NCBI GenBank assembly: GCA_964432595.1
Contig: CAYSOF010000025.1
Location: forward strand, 35,422-99,421
DNA length: 64,000 nt
Direction of reading: 5' to 3'
Source of the DNA: DASYLJ01 sp964432595
Lineage (GTDB): Bacteria > Desulfobacterota > Binatia > DP-6
A program made the position numbers and the translations under genes. Of this stretch, positions 34,113 to 41,684 are shown piece by piece. The notes beneath the pieces are model-generated. The model was not told where the DNA came from, did no database searches, and saw only the letters and a list, made by a program, of their open reading frames with translations. Numbering within the stretch: position 1 is the stretch's first letter; every line of letters begins with the position of its first letter.

Positions 34113-35677
34113 GACGCCTCTCCTGGATCGACGTGCCGGCGGTTGCGGCCGTCGAAGGGGGTGGGGAGGAAGGGGAAGTCGGGCGTGATGCCCTTCTCGT
34201 TGAGGCCGACGCCGTCGCCGACGAAGTTGTCGATGAACGCCTGGCCGCCGGCGACGCGCACGAGAATGTCGGTGACGTCGTCGTTCGGACGGCGGCCGTT
34301 CGGGAAGCCGGCGGTGTCGGGCGTGGGCATGCCGAGCGCGTCGTGCGCCAGGATCGTCATGCGCTTGATCTGTGCGGGCGGCGTCGGCGGCACCGTCATG
34401 TCGAGGCGGAGCAGCTCCGAGAACGGCCCGACGTTCGGGCTCGGATCCTGGCCGGCGTACTTGAGGAGGATCTGCACGACGTCCTCGCGCGGTGACGGCG
34501 GAACCGGCACGCCCGACACCGCGTTCAGCGCCTGGGCGACGTCGAGGTCGCGGTACGCGCCGATGAACTGCGACTCGTCCTCGGGCGCCGTCGCGTTCCA
34601 GAAGTCCTTGCGGCCGATGCGGATGATGAGCTCGTTCACGAGGGGGTTCGCCATGCGCGAGACCTGGCGGAAGTCGCGACGGCCGACGAGGAGCGGGCGG
34701 CCCTCGCGCACCGACCCCGGCTCGCCCGAGCGCACGGTCAGCGTCTGCCGCGACGTCGCGGCGTACATGCCGATCGTCCCGTTCGACGGTCCGGCCGGCT
34801 GGCCGTCGCTCGTGAGCGCGCGGATCGGCACCTCGATGGCGATCGTGTTGATGTTGAAGCCGCTGAAGTTGTTCACGCCGAACGGGTTCACCGCGTCGTT
34901 CGCGTCCTCGGCGGCGGTCTGGATCGGCAGCGGCGGCCGCGCCATCGGAATCGGCGTCGCGTTCTCGACCCGCAGGTTCACGGTGTCGAAGACGGCGCCG
35001 AGGTCGATCGCGAACGTCTCCGCGCGCTGGCCGGCGAAGACGCGGATGCCGGTGCCGGGGTCGATGCGGATGCCCTGCTGCGCGAGCGCCTCGTAGTTCG
35101 GCATCGTGCGCGGCCCGATGTTCGACGGCACCGTCGGCTGGAGCGCGCCGCCGAACAGCACGCGTTTCGACTCGCACTTCGGCCCCTTCGACTTCACCTT
35201 GCAGTCACGGAGCTCGGTGACGGTGTAGCGCTGGACGCGCGACATCCCCTCGCTGCCCGGCCCGTCGATCGCGCTGATGGGCGGCAGCGGTCCGCCGCCG
35301 AGCGTCGCCAGGAACTGGCCCGGCGTGCGCGTCTCGGTCTGGAAGCGGAACTGGTAGACGACGTCGTCCGCGACGCCGTCGCGGTCGTTGTCGACCTTGA
35401 GCTCGTACAGCACGGTGTCGTCGAAGGCGTAGTAGTTGGGGCCCGAGCCGGGCTCCTGCCCGGGCACCACGTTCATGACGAGCGTCACGCGACGGTCGGC
35501 CGGCGAGCGATCGAGGTTCGCCTGGTCGTAGCTGACGAACGCATACACGTCGGTGATGTCCGCGCCCGGATCGAGCGTCATCAGCGGCGCCTCGCGGTGA
35601 CTGGCGGCACGGACGGTGCCGGTGCCGAGTGCCAGGGCCAGACCGGCACAGGCCAGGCCCCATCCTCTCGTTCGCAT
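34109..35677 (-). CDS. DUF4331 family secreted protein
   Basis: A 522-residue protein with a signal peptide ending VRAASHREAP; the SHREAPL start of the mature chain is the DUF4331 hallmark. Later motifs are DPGADITDVYAFVSYDQANL, NYYAFDDTVLYELKVDNDRD and VNPFGVNNFSGFNINTIAIE. DUF4331 proteins are extracytoplasmic and of unknown function. GGAGG lies eight bases before the ATG. It heads a series of overlapping genes (TPR, NicO, NiCoT, ECF sigma, RskA) and is divergent from a second ECF sigma gene. Confidence 0.82.
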   Translation of the reverse strand: MRTRGWGLACAGLALALGTGTVRAASHREAPLMTLDPGADITDVYAFVSYDQANLDRSPADRRVTLVMNVVPGQEPGSGPNYYAFDDTVLYELKVDNDRDGVADDVVYQFRFQTETRTPGQFLATLGGGPLPPISAIDGPGSEGMSRVQRYTVTELRDCKVKSKGPKCESKRVLFGGALQPTVPSNIGPRTMPNYEALAQQGIRIDPGTGIRVFAGQRAETFAIDLGAVFDTVNLRVENATPIPMARPPLPIQTAAEDANDAVNPFGVNNFSGFNINTIAIEVPIRALTSDGQPAGPSNGTIGMYAATSRQTLTVRSGEPGSVREGRPLLVGRRDFRQVSRMANPLVNELIIRIGRKDFWNATAPEDESQFIGAYRDLDVAQALNAVSGVPVPPSPREDVVQILLKYAGQDPSPNVGPFSELLRLDMTVPPTPPAQIKRMTILAHDALGMPTPDTAGFPNGRRPNDDVTDILVRVAGGQAFIDNFVGDGVGLNEKGITPDFPFLPTPFDGRNRRHVDPGEAS

Positions 35678-35703
35678 GGGATATTCCTCCACGGTCGAGT
35701 TGG

Positions 35704-35721
35704 CCTGCGCATCTGCGCAGG
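35704..35721. promoter_or_regulatory. 18-bp palindrome between divergent DUF4331 and ECF sigma genes
   Basis: CCTGCGCATCTGCGCAGG has perfect 8-bp arms around TC. It sits 27-44 bases upstream of the DUF4331 ATG and about 95 bases upstream of the sigma GTG, so it may be an operator acting on both. No regulator is assigned. Confidence 0.45.
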
Positions 35722-35815
35722 ACGTGTTCGTGACTGTCCTACGGAGGGCGGCGCCGGGTTGGATGGCGAGATCCGAACGCGCGCGCCGCCCCGTATCGCG
35801 GGCGAGGACGACGAG

Positions 35816-36403
35816 GTGCGAGCAGCGAGCAGCGCGGCGGCGAGAGCCCGGCAGGAGACGCAGTGGCGACTGGCGGAGCTGGTCTCGCGCACGGCGGACG
35901 GCGACGAGGCCGCGCTGGGCGCGCTGTACGACCGGACGAGCGCGCTGGTGCACGGGCTGGCGCTGCGCATCCTCGGCGATCGCTCTGCCGCCGAGGAAGT
36001 GACCGTCGACGTCTACCTGCAGGTATGGCGACAGGCGGATCGCTGGGATCCCGGACGGGGCGGGCCGATGGCCTGGCTCCTCACGATCGCGCGAACGCGG
36101 GCGATCGACCGCCGGCGAGGCCGGCCGCCGATGCTGGCGGTGTCGTCCACGACGCCCGCGGCGGACGACGGTCCGGAGCAGGCGTCGATGCTCGCGCAGC
36201 GCGGACGCATGGTGCGCGCGGCGCTCGCGCGCCTCTCGCCCGAGCAACGCCGTGCCGTCGAGCTCGCGTACTTCGGCGGGCTGAGCCACGCCCAGATCGC
36301 GCAGGCGCTGGCCGAGCCGCTCGGCACGGTGAAGACGCGGATCCGCGGCGCGATGATGCGGCTGCGCGCGCTCCTCGCCGGATTCGAGGAGGAGCCCGCG
36401 TGA
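35816..36403 (+). CDS. ECF RNA polymerase sigma factor (RpoE/ECF11-like), first of a tandem pair
   Basis: A 195-residue sigma factor. Region 2 is LGALYDRTSALVHGLALRIL then EEVTVDVYLQVWRQADRWDP; region 4 is LSPEQRRAVELAYFGGLSHA then EPLGTVKTRIRGAMMRLRAL. A GTG at 35816 gives the usual sigma N terminus; longer in-frame starts run into the divergent promoter region. The next gene, overlapping by GTGA, encodes a ChrR-type cupin, so this is an RpoE/ChrR-like pair, in known cases a response to singlet oxygen or organic peroxide. Confidence 0.82.
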   Translation: MRAASSAAARARQETQWRLAELVSRTADGDEAALGALYDRTSALVHGLALRILGDRSAAEEVTVDVYLQVWRQADRWDPGRGGPMAWLLTIARTRAIDRRRGRPPMLAVSSTTPAADDGPEQASMLAQRGRMVRAALARLSPEQRRAVELAYFGGLSHAQIAQALAEPLGTVKTRIRGAMMRLRALLAGFEEEPA

Positions 36404-36822
36404 CGCGCGACGTCGCCGCCGGCGCGCTGGCGCTCCTCGCGCCGCCGGTCACGCCGCGTCCGTCGCTGCGGGCGCGCATCCTGGCCGAGGCGCTGGCCAG
36501 CCGTCCGTCGCCCGACCTCTTCGTCGTCGCCCGCGACACCGATCGCTGGGACGTCGTCATGCCGGGGCTCGAGCGGAAAGCGCTGGCCGGCGGGCCGCAT
36601 GGCCGCACGCGGAGCATGCTGCTGCGGGTCGCGCCCGGCGGCCGCCTGCCGGCCCACGTCCATTCGGCGGCGGAGCATCTGTACGTCGTGGCGGGGTCGG
36701 CCGATCAGGACGGGCGTCGCCTCCGCAGCGGCGACTACGTCCATTCGCCGGTGGGCTCGCGTCACGGCGACGCGGTCTCCGTCACCGGGTGCCTGGTGCT
36801 GGTCGTGCTGGTGGAACCATGA
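36400..36822 (+). CDS. ChrR-like cupin anti-sigma protein lacking the zinc-finger domain
   Basis: A 140-residue protein. The cupin core has GRTRSMLLRVAPGGRLPAHV, then HSAAEHLYVVAGSADQDG and RSGDYVHSPVGSRHGDAVS, which supply His/Glu ligands. The N-terminal part (ALALLAPPVTPRPSLRARIL) keeps the LxxPxxPxxxLRxRIL linker of ChrR but has no HxxxCxxC anti-sigma zinc finger, unlike its paralogue at 37465. It may bind the sigma factor differently or act only as the sensor half. GTG start overlaps the sigma stop. Confidence 0.75.
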   Translation: MTRDVAAGALALLAPPVTPRPSLRARILAEALASRPSPDLFVVARDTDRWDVVMPGLERKALAGGPHGRTRSMLLRVAPGGRLPAHVHSAAEHLYVVAGSADQDGRRLRSGDYVHSPVGSRHGDAVSVTGCLVLVVLVEP

Positions 36823-36871
36823 GAGATCCGATCGGCGCGGGAGACTCGTAGAGACGAAGCAGGGAGCGAGG

Positions 36872-37468
36872 GTGTCCGCGAAGCAACGGCTCGCGACTCC
36901 GGACGGACAGGACGGCTGGGGCACACTGATCGAGCGCACGGCTCGTGGGGACGCGTCCGCCCTGGCGACGCTGTACGACGGCACGGCGTCGCTGGTGATG
37001 GGCCTGGCCGTGCGCATTCTTGGCGACCATGCCGTCGCGGAAGAGGTCGTGAGCGACGTGTACCTGCAGGTGTGGCATCAGGCGGCGCGCTGGGATCCCG
37101 AGCGCGGCGCGCCGCTCACGTGGCTGCTGACGGTCGCGCGGAGCCGGGCCATCGACCGTCTTCGGGTGGGCGCGGCGCAGCGCGCGCAACGCGCACCGCT
37201 CAGCGACGCGCTCGACGTGCCGTCGGCGGCGCCCGGGCCCGACGGCGCCGCGGCGGCGTCGCGACAGCGCGCGATCGTCCAGGACGCGCTCGGCCGCCTC
37301 GGCACCGAGCAGCGCGAAGTGATCGAGCTGGCGTACTTCGGCGGCCTGTCGCACGGCGAGATCGCGGTGCGCACCGGCGTGCCGCTCGGAACCGTGAAGA
37401 CGCGCATCCGGCTCGGAATGGCACACCTCCGCCAGCACCTCACCGCGCTCGCGCTGGAGCTGCCGTGA
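36872..37468 (+). CDS. ECF RNA polymerase sigma factor, second of the tandem pair
   Basis: A 198-residue paralogue of the previous sigma factor; DVYLQVWHQAARWDPERGAP and LAYFGGLSHGEIAVRTGVPL closely match it, so the two gene pairs arose by duplication. GTG 36872 has AGGGAG 6-11 bases upstream. It is followed by an overlapping ChrR-like gene. Paralogues probably answer related signals or cross-regulate. Confidence 0.82.
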   Translation: MSAKQRLATPDGQDGWGTLIERTARGDASALATLYDGTASLVMGLAVRILGDHAVAEEVVSDVYLQVWHQAARWDPERGAPLTWLLTVARSRAIDRLRVGAAQRAQRAPLSDALDVPSAAPGPDGAAAASRQRAIVQDALGRLGTEQREVIELAYFGGLSHGEIAVRTGVPLGTVKTRIRLGMAHLRQHLTALALELP

Positions 37469-37992
37469 TCCACGACGTGCTCGACGACGCGCTCCGCGAC
37501 GACGCCGCGGCGTACGTGCTCGGTACGCTCGAGCCGGGGGCGGCGAGCGCCTACCGCCTCCACCTGACGACGTGCGCGGTCTGTCGGGACGAGGTCGCGT
37601 CGCTGTCGGGCCCGACGGCCACGCTGGCGTACGCCGCGCCGCCGGCGCCGCCGTCGGCCGACGTGCGCGCGCACCTGCTGGCCGCGGCGCGCGGGTACGT
37701 GTTCGTGCCGTCGGGCGCCGGGACGTGGAACCCCGTCGCGCCCGGCATCGAGCGCAAGGACCTCGCGACCGGCGCGACGTCGCGCAGCTACCTGATTCGC
37801 ATGGCGCCGGGCGCCGTCGGCGGACGGCACGAGCACGCCGCCAACGAGCACTGCCTCGTGCTGGAAGGCGACTTCTGCGTGGCCGGACGCCGGCTCGCTC
37901 CCGGCGACTTCCATCTCGCCGCCGCCGGCAGCGCGCACGCAGGCAACCGCACCGACGGCGGCTGCCTGCTGCTGATCGTCGAAGCGCCTTAG
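37465..37992 (+). CDS. ChrR-like anti-sigma factor with zinc finger and cupin
   Basis: A 175-residue protein. The N-terminal anti-sigma domain has AAAYVLGTLEPGAASAYRLH and the zinc-binding HLTTCAVCRDEV (HxxxCxxC). The C-terminal cupin has GRHEHAANEHCLVLEGDFCV and LAPGDFHLAAAGSAHAG with His/Glu metal ligands. This is the full ChrR architecture: the finger holds the sigma factor and the metal cupin senses the oxidant. GTG start overlaps the sigma stop (GTGA). Confidence 0.8.
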   Translation: MIHDVLDDALRDDAAAYVLGTLEPGAASAYRLHLTTCAVCRDEVASLSGPTATLAYAAPPAPPSADVRAHLLAAARGYVFVPSGAGTWNPVAPGIERKDLATGATSRSYLIRMAPGAVGGRHEHAANEHCLVLEGDFCVAGRRLAPGDFHLAAAGSAHAGNRTDGGCLLLIVEAP

Positions 37993-38055
37993 TCTGTCGG
38001 CTGAGGCATCGGTCTTTCCGGCCGGTCTCGGCGCGTGGGAAGTACCACGTTGTGA

Positions 38056-38084
38056 TTGACGCTTGAGCGTCTTCGCCGTACTTT
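38056..38084 (+). promoter_or_regulatory. sigma-70-type promoter of the DUF5131-TcmP pair
   Basis: TTGACG (38056-38061), a 17-base spacer and TACTTT (38079-38084) lie just upstream of the ATG at 38097. The start would be near 38091, so the message would have a very short leader. A 6-bp inverted repeat GACGCT-TG-AGCGTC overlaps the -35 box and could be an operator. Confidence 0.55.
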
Positions 38085-38096
38085 CGCCCATGTATC

Positions 38097-38879
38097 ATGG
38101 CCGACGGCAGCCGCATCGAGTGGACTGACGCGACGTGGAATCCAGTGCGGGGCTGCACCAAGATCAGCCCCGGTTGCACGCACTGCTACGCCGAGACTTT
38201 CGCTGAGCGCTTTCGCGGTGTCGTTGGGCACCCGTTTGAGCACGGTTTCGGTCTTCGCCTCGTTCCGGAGAAGCTCTCAGAGCCGCTGAAATGGGTGCGG
38301 CCCCGCCGCGTCTTTGTGAACTCGATGAGCGACCTCTTTCACGAGGGCGTTCCTGACGACTTCATCCTGGCCGTTGCCGGGGTAATGACACGCGCGAGTT
38401 GGCACACGTTTCAGGTTCTAACGAAGCGCGCTGAGCGGATGGCAGCCCTATTGGCCGGACCGCTTCAAGAGGCTGCCGGTCAGTCGCACATCTGGTGGGG
38501 CGTCAGTGTAGAGAACCGCCGTCACGGCTTGCCGCGAGTAGACTCCCTGCGGCGTAGCCCGGCGCGAGTGCGGTTCCTGTCGATCGAGCCGCTGCTCGAG
38601 AATCTCGGTCAGATGAATCTCCACGGCATACATTGGGTCATCGCTGGCGGTGAAAGTGGACCGGGTGCGCGCCCAATGGAGCGCGAATGGGTCGTGAGCG
38701 TGCGAGACCAATGCCTGCAGTCCCAAGTGCCGTTCTTCTTCAAGCAGTGGGGGGGGGTGCGGAAGAAAGCGACCGGCCGGTTGCTCGACGGTCGTACATG
38801 GGACGAACTACCCCACCGTGCGCTCAGACCGACCCCGGATCGCGCGACACGATCGGCGCTAGCAAGTACCGCAGCCTGA
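38097..38879 (+). CDS. DUF5131 (phage Gp37/Gp68 family) three-Cys-motif protein
   Basis: A 260-residue protein beginning with IEWTDATWNPVRGCTKISPG then CTHCYAETFAERF. Cys20, Cys27 and Cys30 (CX6CX2C) are the three-Cys motif. Later family blocks are VFVNSMSDLFHEGVP, FQVLTKRAERM, HIWWGVSVENRR, FLSIEPLLE, WVIAGGESGPGARPME and FFFKQWGG. The family occurs in phages and genomic islands and resembles radical-SAM/Fe-S proteins; biochemistry is uncertain. It sits four bases before TcmP, its usual partner. Base use is more AT-rich than the neighbours, a sign of transfer. A run of nine G bases (38749-38757) lies inside the QWGGV codons. Confidence 0.82.
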   Translation: MADGSRIEWTDATWNPVRGCTKISPGCTHCYAETFAERFRGVVGHPFEHGFGLRLVPEKLSEPLKWVRPRRVFVNSMSDLFHEGVPDDFILAVAGVMTRASWHTFQVLTKRAERMAALLAGPLQEAAGQSHIWWGVSVENRRHGLPRVDSLRRSPARVRFLSIEPLLENLGQMNLHGIHWVIAGGESGPGARPMEREWVVSVRDQCLQSQVPFFFKQWGGVRKKATGRLLDGRTWDELPHRALRPTPDRATRSALASTAA

Positions 38880-38883
38880 CCAC

Positions 38884-39954
38884 GTGCCGTCCACGAAGTT
38901 CCATCGCGAGCCGTTCGACGAGGGAACCCGGACCAAGCTCGAAATATTTCAGCTTTACGCTCGTGAGTGGCTGCCGGTCTTCCTCTCGAAATCCGGCTGG
39001 CGATCGATACATGTTTTCGACTTCTTCGCTGGTCCCGGAACCGACGGAAAAGGATCGCCGGGAAGTCCACTGCGCCTCGTGGAGGAGATTAAGAAGGCGC
39101 GGCGACCCGCCGCTGGGAACGGACCGCGCGTACATCTTCATCTCTTCGACGAGGATGCGGCTAAGGTAGACAAGCTGCGGCGAGCGGTGTCGCCGCTAGC
39201 TGAGTCGATCCGGGATCTGGTTCCACCGGATGTGCAGCAACTGAGGTTTCACGACGCGTTGGAGCGATACTCCGACGTGCTCAGCGACAGCAGGTCGGCC
39301 AAGCTACTGTTGATTGATCAGTACGGCGTGGACGAGGTGACGGCCGAGGTGTTCGTTCGCCTCGTGGGGATGCCGGCGGCCGATTTTCTGTTCTTTCTCT
39401 CCTCGTCGACGCTCAACCGCTTCAGAGATCATCCGGCGATCAAGCAGAAGATCGATCGTCCTGACGATCCACACCACGTGCACCGCGCGGCGCTCGACTA
39501 CTATCGAGGCCTCCTTCCGAACGAGCGGGACTACTGGCTGGCGCCGTTCTCGATTCGAAAGGGAGCCAATATCTATGGGCTGATCTTCGGTTCGGCGCAC
39601 CCTTTGGGGATGGACAAATTTCTCGAGGTGGCTTGGAGAAAAGATCATATCAACGGCGAGGCGAACTTCGATATCAATCGAGATAACCTAGACTCGCCAC
39701 AGCTGCCGCTGTTCGATCGCACTCCGACGAAGCTGCGACTGTTCGAACGAGACCTCGACGGAAGAATCAGAGCTGGATCTGTGCGAAGCGAACTCGACGT
39801 GATTCGAATCTGCTTCGCTCATGGTGTGAGGCGCTCCCACGCCACTCCAGTGCTCCAAGACCTCAAGCGTCAGGGAATCATCCAGCTCGCGTTCCGGACC
39901 CCGGATATCAAACAACGGACCAATCCGCGGCCGATCATCCTTTTGACCAGATGA
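38884..39954 (+). CDS. tcmP: three-Cys-motif partner protein TcmP
   Basis: A 356-residue protein with the TcmP opening TRTKLEIFQLYAREWLPVFL and a nucleotide/SAM-type loop IHVFDFFAGPGTDGKGSPGS. A central block LLIDQYGVDEVTAEVF replaces the commoner DPYG with DQYG. FFLSSSTLNRFRDHP and a C-terminal winged-helix-like segment (THE ATPVLQDLKRQGIIQL region) follow. GTG 38884 directly follows the DUF5131 stop. The pair is recognised as a co-occurring two-gene unit of unknown role, found patchily and often in mobile regions. Confidence 0.8.
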   Translation: MPSTKFHREPFDEGTRTKLEIFQLYAREWLPVFLSKSGWRSIHVFDFFAGPGTDGKGSPGSPLRLVEEIKKARRPAAGNGPRVHLHLFDEDAAKVDKLRRAVSPLAESIRDLVPPDVQQLRFHDALERYSDVLSDSRSAKLLLIDQYGVDEVTAEVFVRLVGMPAADFLFFLSSSTLNRFRDHPAIKQKIDRPDDPHHVHRAALDYYRGLLPNERDYWLAPFSIRKGANIYGLIFGSAHPLGMDKFLEVAWRKDHINGEANFDINRDNLDSPQLPLFDRTPTKLRLFERDLDGRIRAGSVRSELDVIRICFAHGVRRSHATPVLQDLKRQGIIQLAFRTPDIKQRTNPRPIILLTR

Positions 39955-40029
39955 TCGGCGTGCCGCGCCGCTATCCTCTGTTGAGGACCGATTGCGGATG
40001 AGGCGCTATGAGTAGACGGGAGTCGATCG

Positions 40030-40416
40030 CTAGGGCGCGGTGACGATCGTCAGACAGTCCGGCGCGTTGTCCGGCGAGATGCACAAGGAGACGGGCGTCT
40101 TCTTGCCGATGCCCGAGCCTTCGACCTCGCAGCGCACGAACGCCGTCATGCCGATCTCGCCCGCGTCGGCCAGCACCGAGGTCACGCTGCCCGGATTCAC
40201 CGTCGTCACGATGTCGTCGGCGATCACGTTGGTCGACCGATAGATCCGGATCGCGATGTTCTGGAGCGCCTTGTCGCCCGTATTGGCGACGGCGCACGTT
40301 GCACGCTGGTCATCGCCGAAGTTGATCGAGACCGGGGCGGTAGCGACGAGACCCGCCCACACCGGGGCGGCGGCGAGGAGCATGGAGGTGACGAGTCCGA
40401 GGAGGGCGTGGCGCAT
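40030..40416 (-). CDS. small secreted protein of unknown function
   Basis: A 128-residue protein with a signal peptide (LVTSMLLAAAPVWAG). The mature chain is beta-rich with four Cys (CAVANTG, RCEVEG, LCISPDN, DCLTIV) that could form two disulfides, and GDKALQNIAIRIYRSTN suggests an Ig-like fold. I do not recognise the family. It converges on the TcmP gene and has no evident operon partner. Confidence 0.65.
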   Translation of the reverse strand: MRHALLGLVTSMLLAAAPVWAGLVATAPVSINFGDDQRATCAVANTGDKALQNIAIRIYRSTNVIADDIVTTVNPGSVTSVLADAGEIGMTAFVRCEVEGSGIGKKTPVSLCISPDNAPDCLTIVTAP

Positions 40417-40505
40417 AATCTGGTTTCTCCTGTGTACGAAGGTTCGAGGACCGGTTCTTTACCGCGACGACGGCGTCGGGGGATAGCGCACTGCGCACAG
40501 CCGGG

Positions 40506-41168
40506 TCAGGGCGGCGGCGTCAGGAAGAGCGAACGGGCGAACCAAGTGCGCAGCTCCTTTCGCAACGCCCCCGGCGCCATCGGCGCGGCGATCGATGGAC
40601 CGAGGAGGTTGGTGCGCAGACCGAGAAAGGCGGTCGTGCCGGCGACGGACATGATGAGGCCCACCGGGTCGACGTCGTCGCGGAAGACGCCTTCCCACTG
40701 GCCGAGGCGAACCGCGTCCGCGAGCACCGTCACGATCGGCTGGACGAGCGTGGCGAGGGGGACGGCTTCCGCGGGCGTCGCGCGCGCCATCTCCCAGAGG
40801 CTGATCGGTAGCAGCGCGGGCCGCGCCTCCACGCGCGCCGCCCACACGTCGAGACATCGCAGCACGCGCTCGGGCAGGGGACCGGGACCGGCCAGCGCGT
40901 CTCGGTAGCCTTCGAGCAGTCCGTCGAACAGCTCGCCGAGCGCCGCGACGTAGAGCGCCTGCTTGTCGGGAAAGTGATGAACGAGCGAGGCACGGCGGAT
41001 GCCGACGCGCTCGGCGACGTCGTCCATCCGCGCGCCGGCGAACCCGCGCTCGGCGAACACTGCCTGCGCCGCGAGGAGGATGGTCCGACGCGTCTCTTCG
41101 CCGCGCGGCGTGCTGCGTATCCCGTTCGATCGACGACGCTGGCCCGTACCCGAAACCCGATCCGACAC
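40506..41168 (-). CDS. TetR/AcrR family transcriptional regulator
   Basis: A 220-residue protein. The N-terminal HTH reads EETRRTILLAAQAVFAERGF, then VAERVGIRRASLVHHFPDKQ, a standard TetR DNA-binding domain, here with LVHHF for the usual LYxHF. The remaining ~150 residues are an all-helical ligand/dimer domain. It lies 45 bases after the small gene at 41214 in the same direction. Target and ligand unknown. Confidence 0.85.
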   Translation of the reverse strand: MSDRVSGTGQRRRSNGIRSTPRGEETRRTILLAAQAVFAERGFAGARMDDVAERVGIRRASLVHHFPDKQALYVAALGELFDGLLEGYRDALAGPGPLPERVLRCLDVWAARVEARPALLPISLWEMARATPAEAVPLATLVQPIVTVLADAVRLGQWEGVFRDDVDPVGLIMSVAGTTAFLGLRTNLLGPSIAAPMAPGALRKELRTWFARSLFLTPPP

Positions 41169-41213
41169 CCCGTAAATCCAGCCGGACGCCGGTTGCGAGT
41201 CAAGGCGATCGGC

Positions 41214-41582
41214 TCAGGCGAGCCCGGTCGTGCGCGCGACGGCGACGAGGCGTCGGCGGAGGGAGCGGGCATCGATGCCGAGCGTCGCGCACACGTTCTC
41301 GAACGCGTACGGGTCGCGGCGGCTGGTGCTGCGTACCCACGCGAGGGTCTGCCGGAGCTTCGCCGGCCGGCCGTCGAACGCGGGGTTGGTGCCGAGGAGC
41401 GTGCGGACGTTGTCTTCGAGCCGCAGCAGGGAGATGCGGCGCACCCGCAGCGCGCGGATCGGGTCGATCGCGGCGGGACGAAGGCGCCGGCGCGGGAAGG
41501 GCACGAGCCGCAGCCCGGGGACGGTGGCGCGCGCGTCGGGCGCGTGTGTTCCGCTGATGAGCGTCAGCTGGGGACGGGACAT
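41214..41582 (-). CDS. small protein with a C-terminal helix-turn-helix-like segment, unknown function
   Basis: A 122-residue basic protein. Its end, DPYAFENVCATLGIDARSLR, resembles the PFSFxNVCxxLGLDxxxLR segment I recall from short deltaproteobacterial proteins of unknown role, probably a DNA-binding helix pair. ATG 41582 was chosen because GGAGG lies five bases upstream; starts at 41594 and 41669 also exist. A strong hairpin with a T-run precedes it (41626-41658), so expression may require read-through. Confidence 0.55.
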   Translation of the reverse strand: MSRPQLTLISGTHAPDARATVPGLRLVPFPRRRLRPAAIDPIRALRVRRISLLRLEDNVRTLLGTNPAFDGRPAKLRQTLAWVRSTSRRDPYAFENVCATLGIDARSLRRRLVAVARTTGLA

Positions 41583-41618
41583 GGGAACCTCCATGGGGAC
41601 GAGTGTGATCGAAGCCGA

Positions 41619-41658
41619 AAACGAGCGAGGCCCGGAAGCACTGGGCTCCCGGGCCTCG
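41619..41658 (-). terminator. rho-independent terminator/attenuator-like hairpin before the 41582 gene
   Basis: On the minus strand CGAGGCCCGG (41658-41649) pairs perfectly with CCGGGCCTCG (41635-41626) around a 13-base loop and is followed by CTCGTTTTCGG. It ends 37 bases upstream of the next ATG. An upstream segment GGGGCCCGG can pair with the 3' arm, with one G-U pair, so an antiterminator is possible. The core is very like the cysteine attenuator hairpin at 47539-47574. Confidence 0.65.
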
Positions 41659-41684
41659 TTCCTCACCACGTTCGCCGAGGAGGA

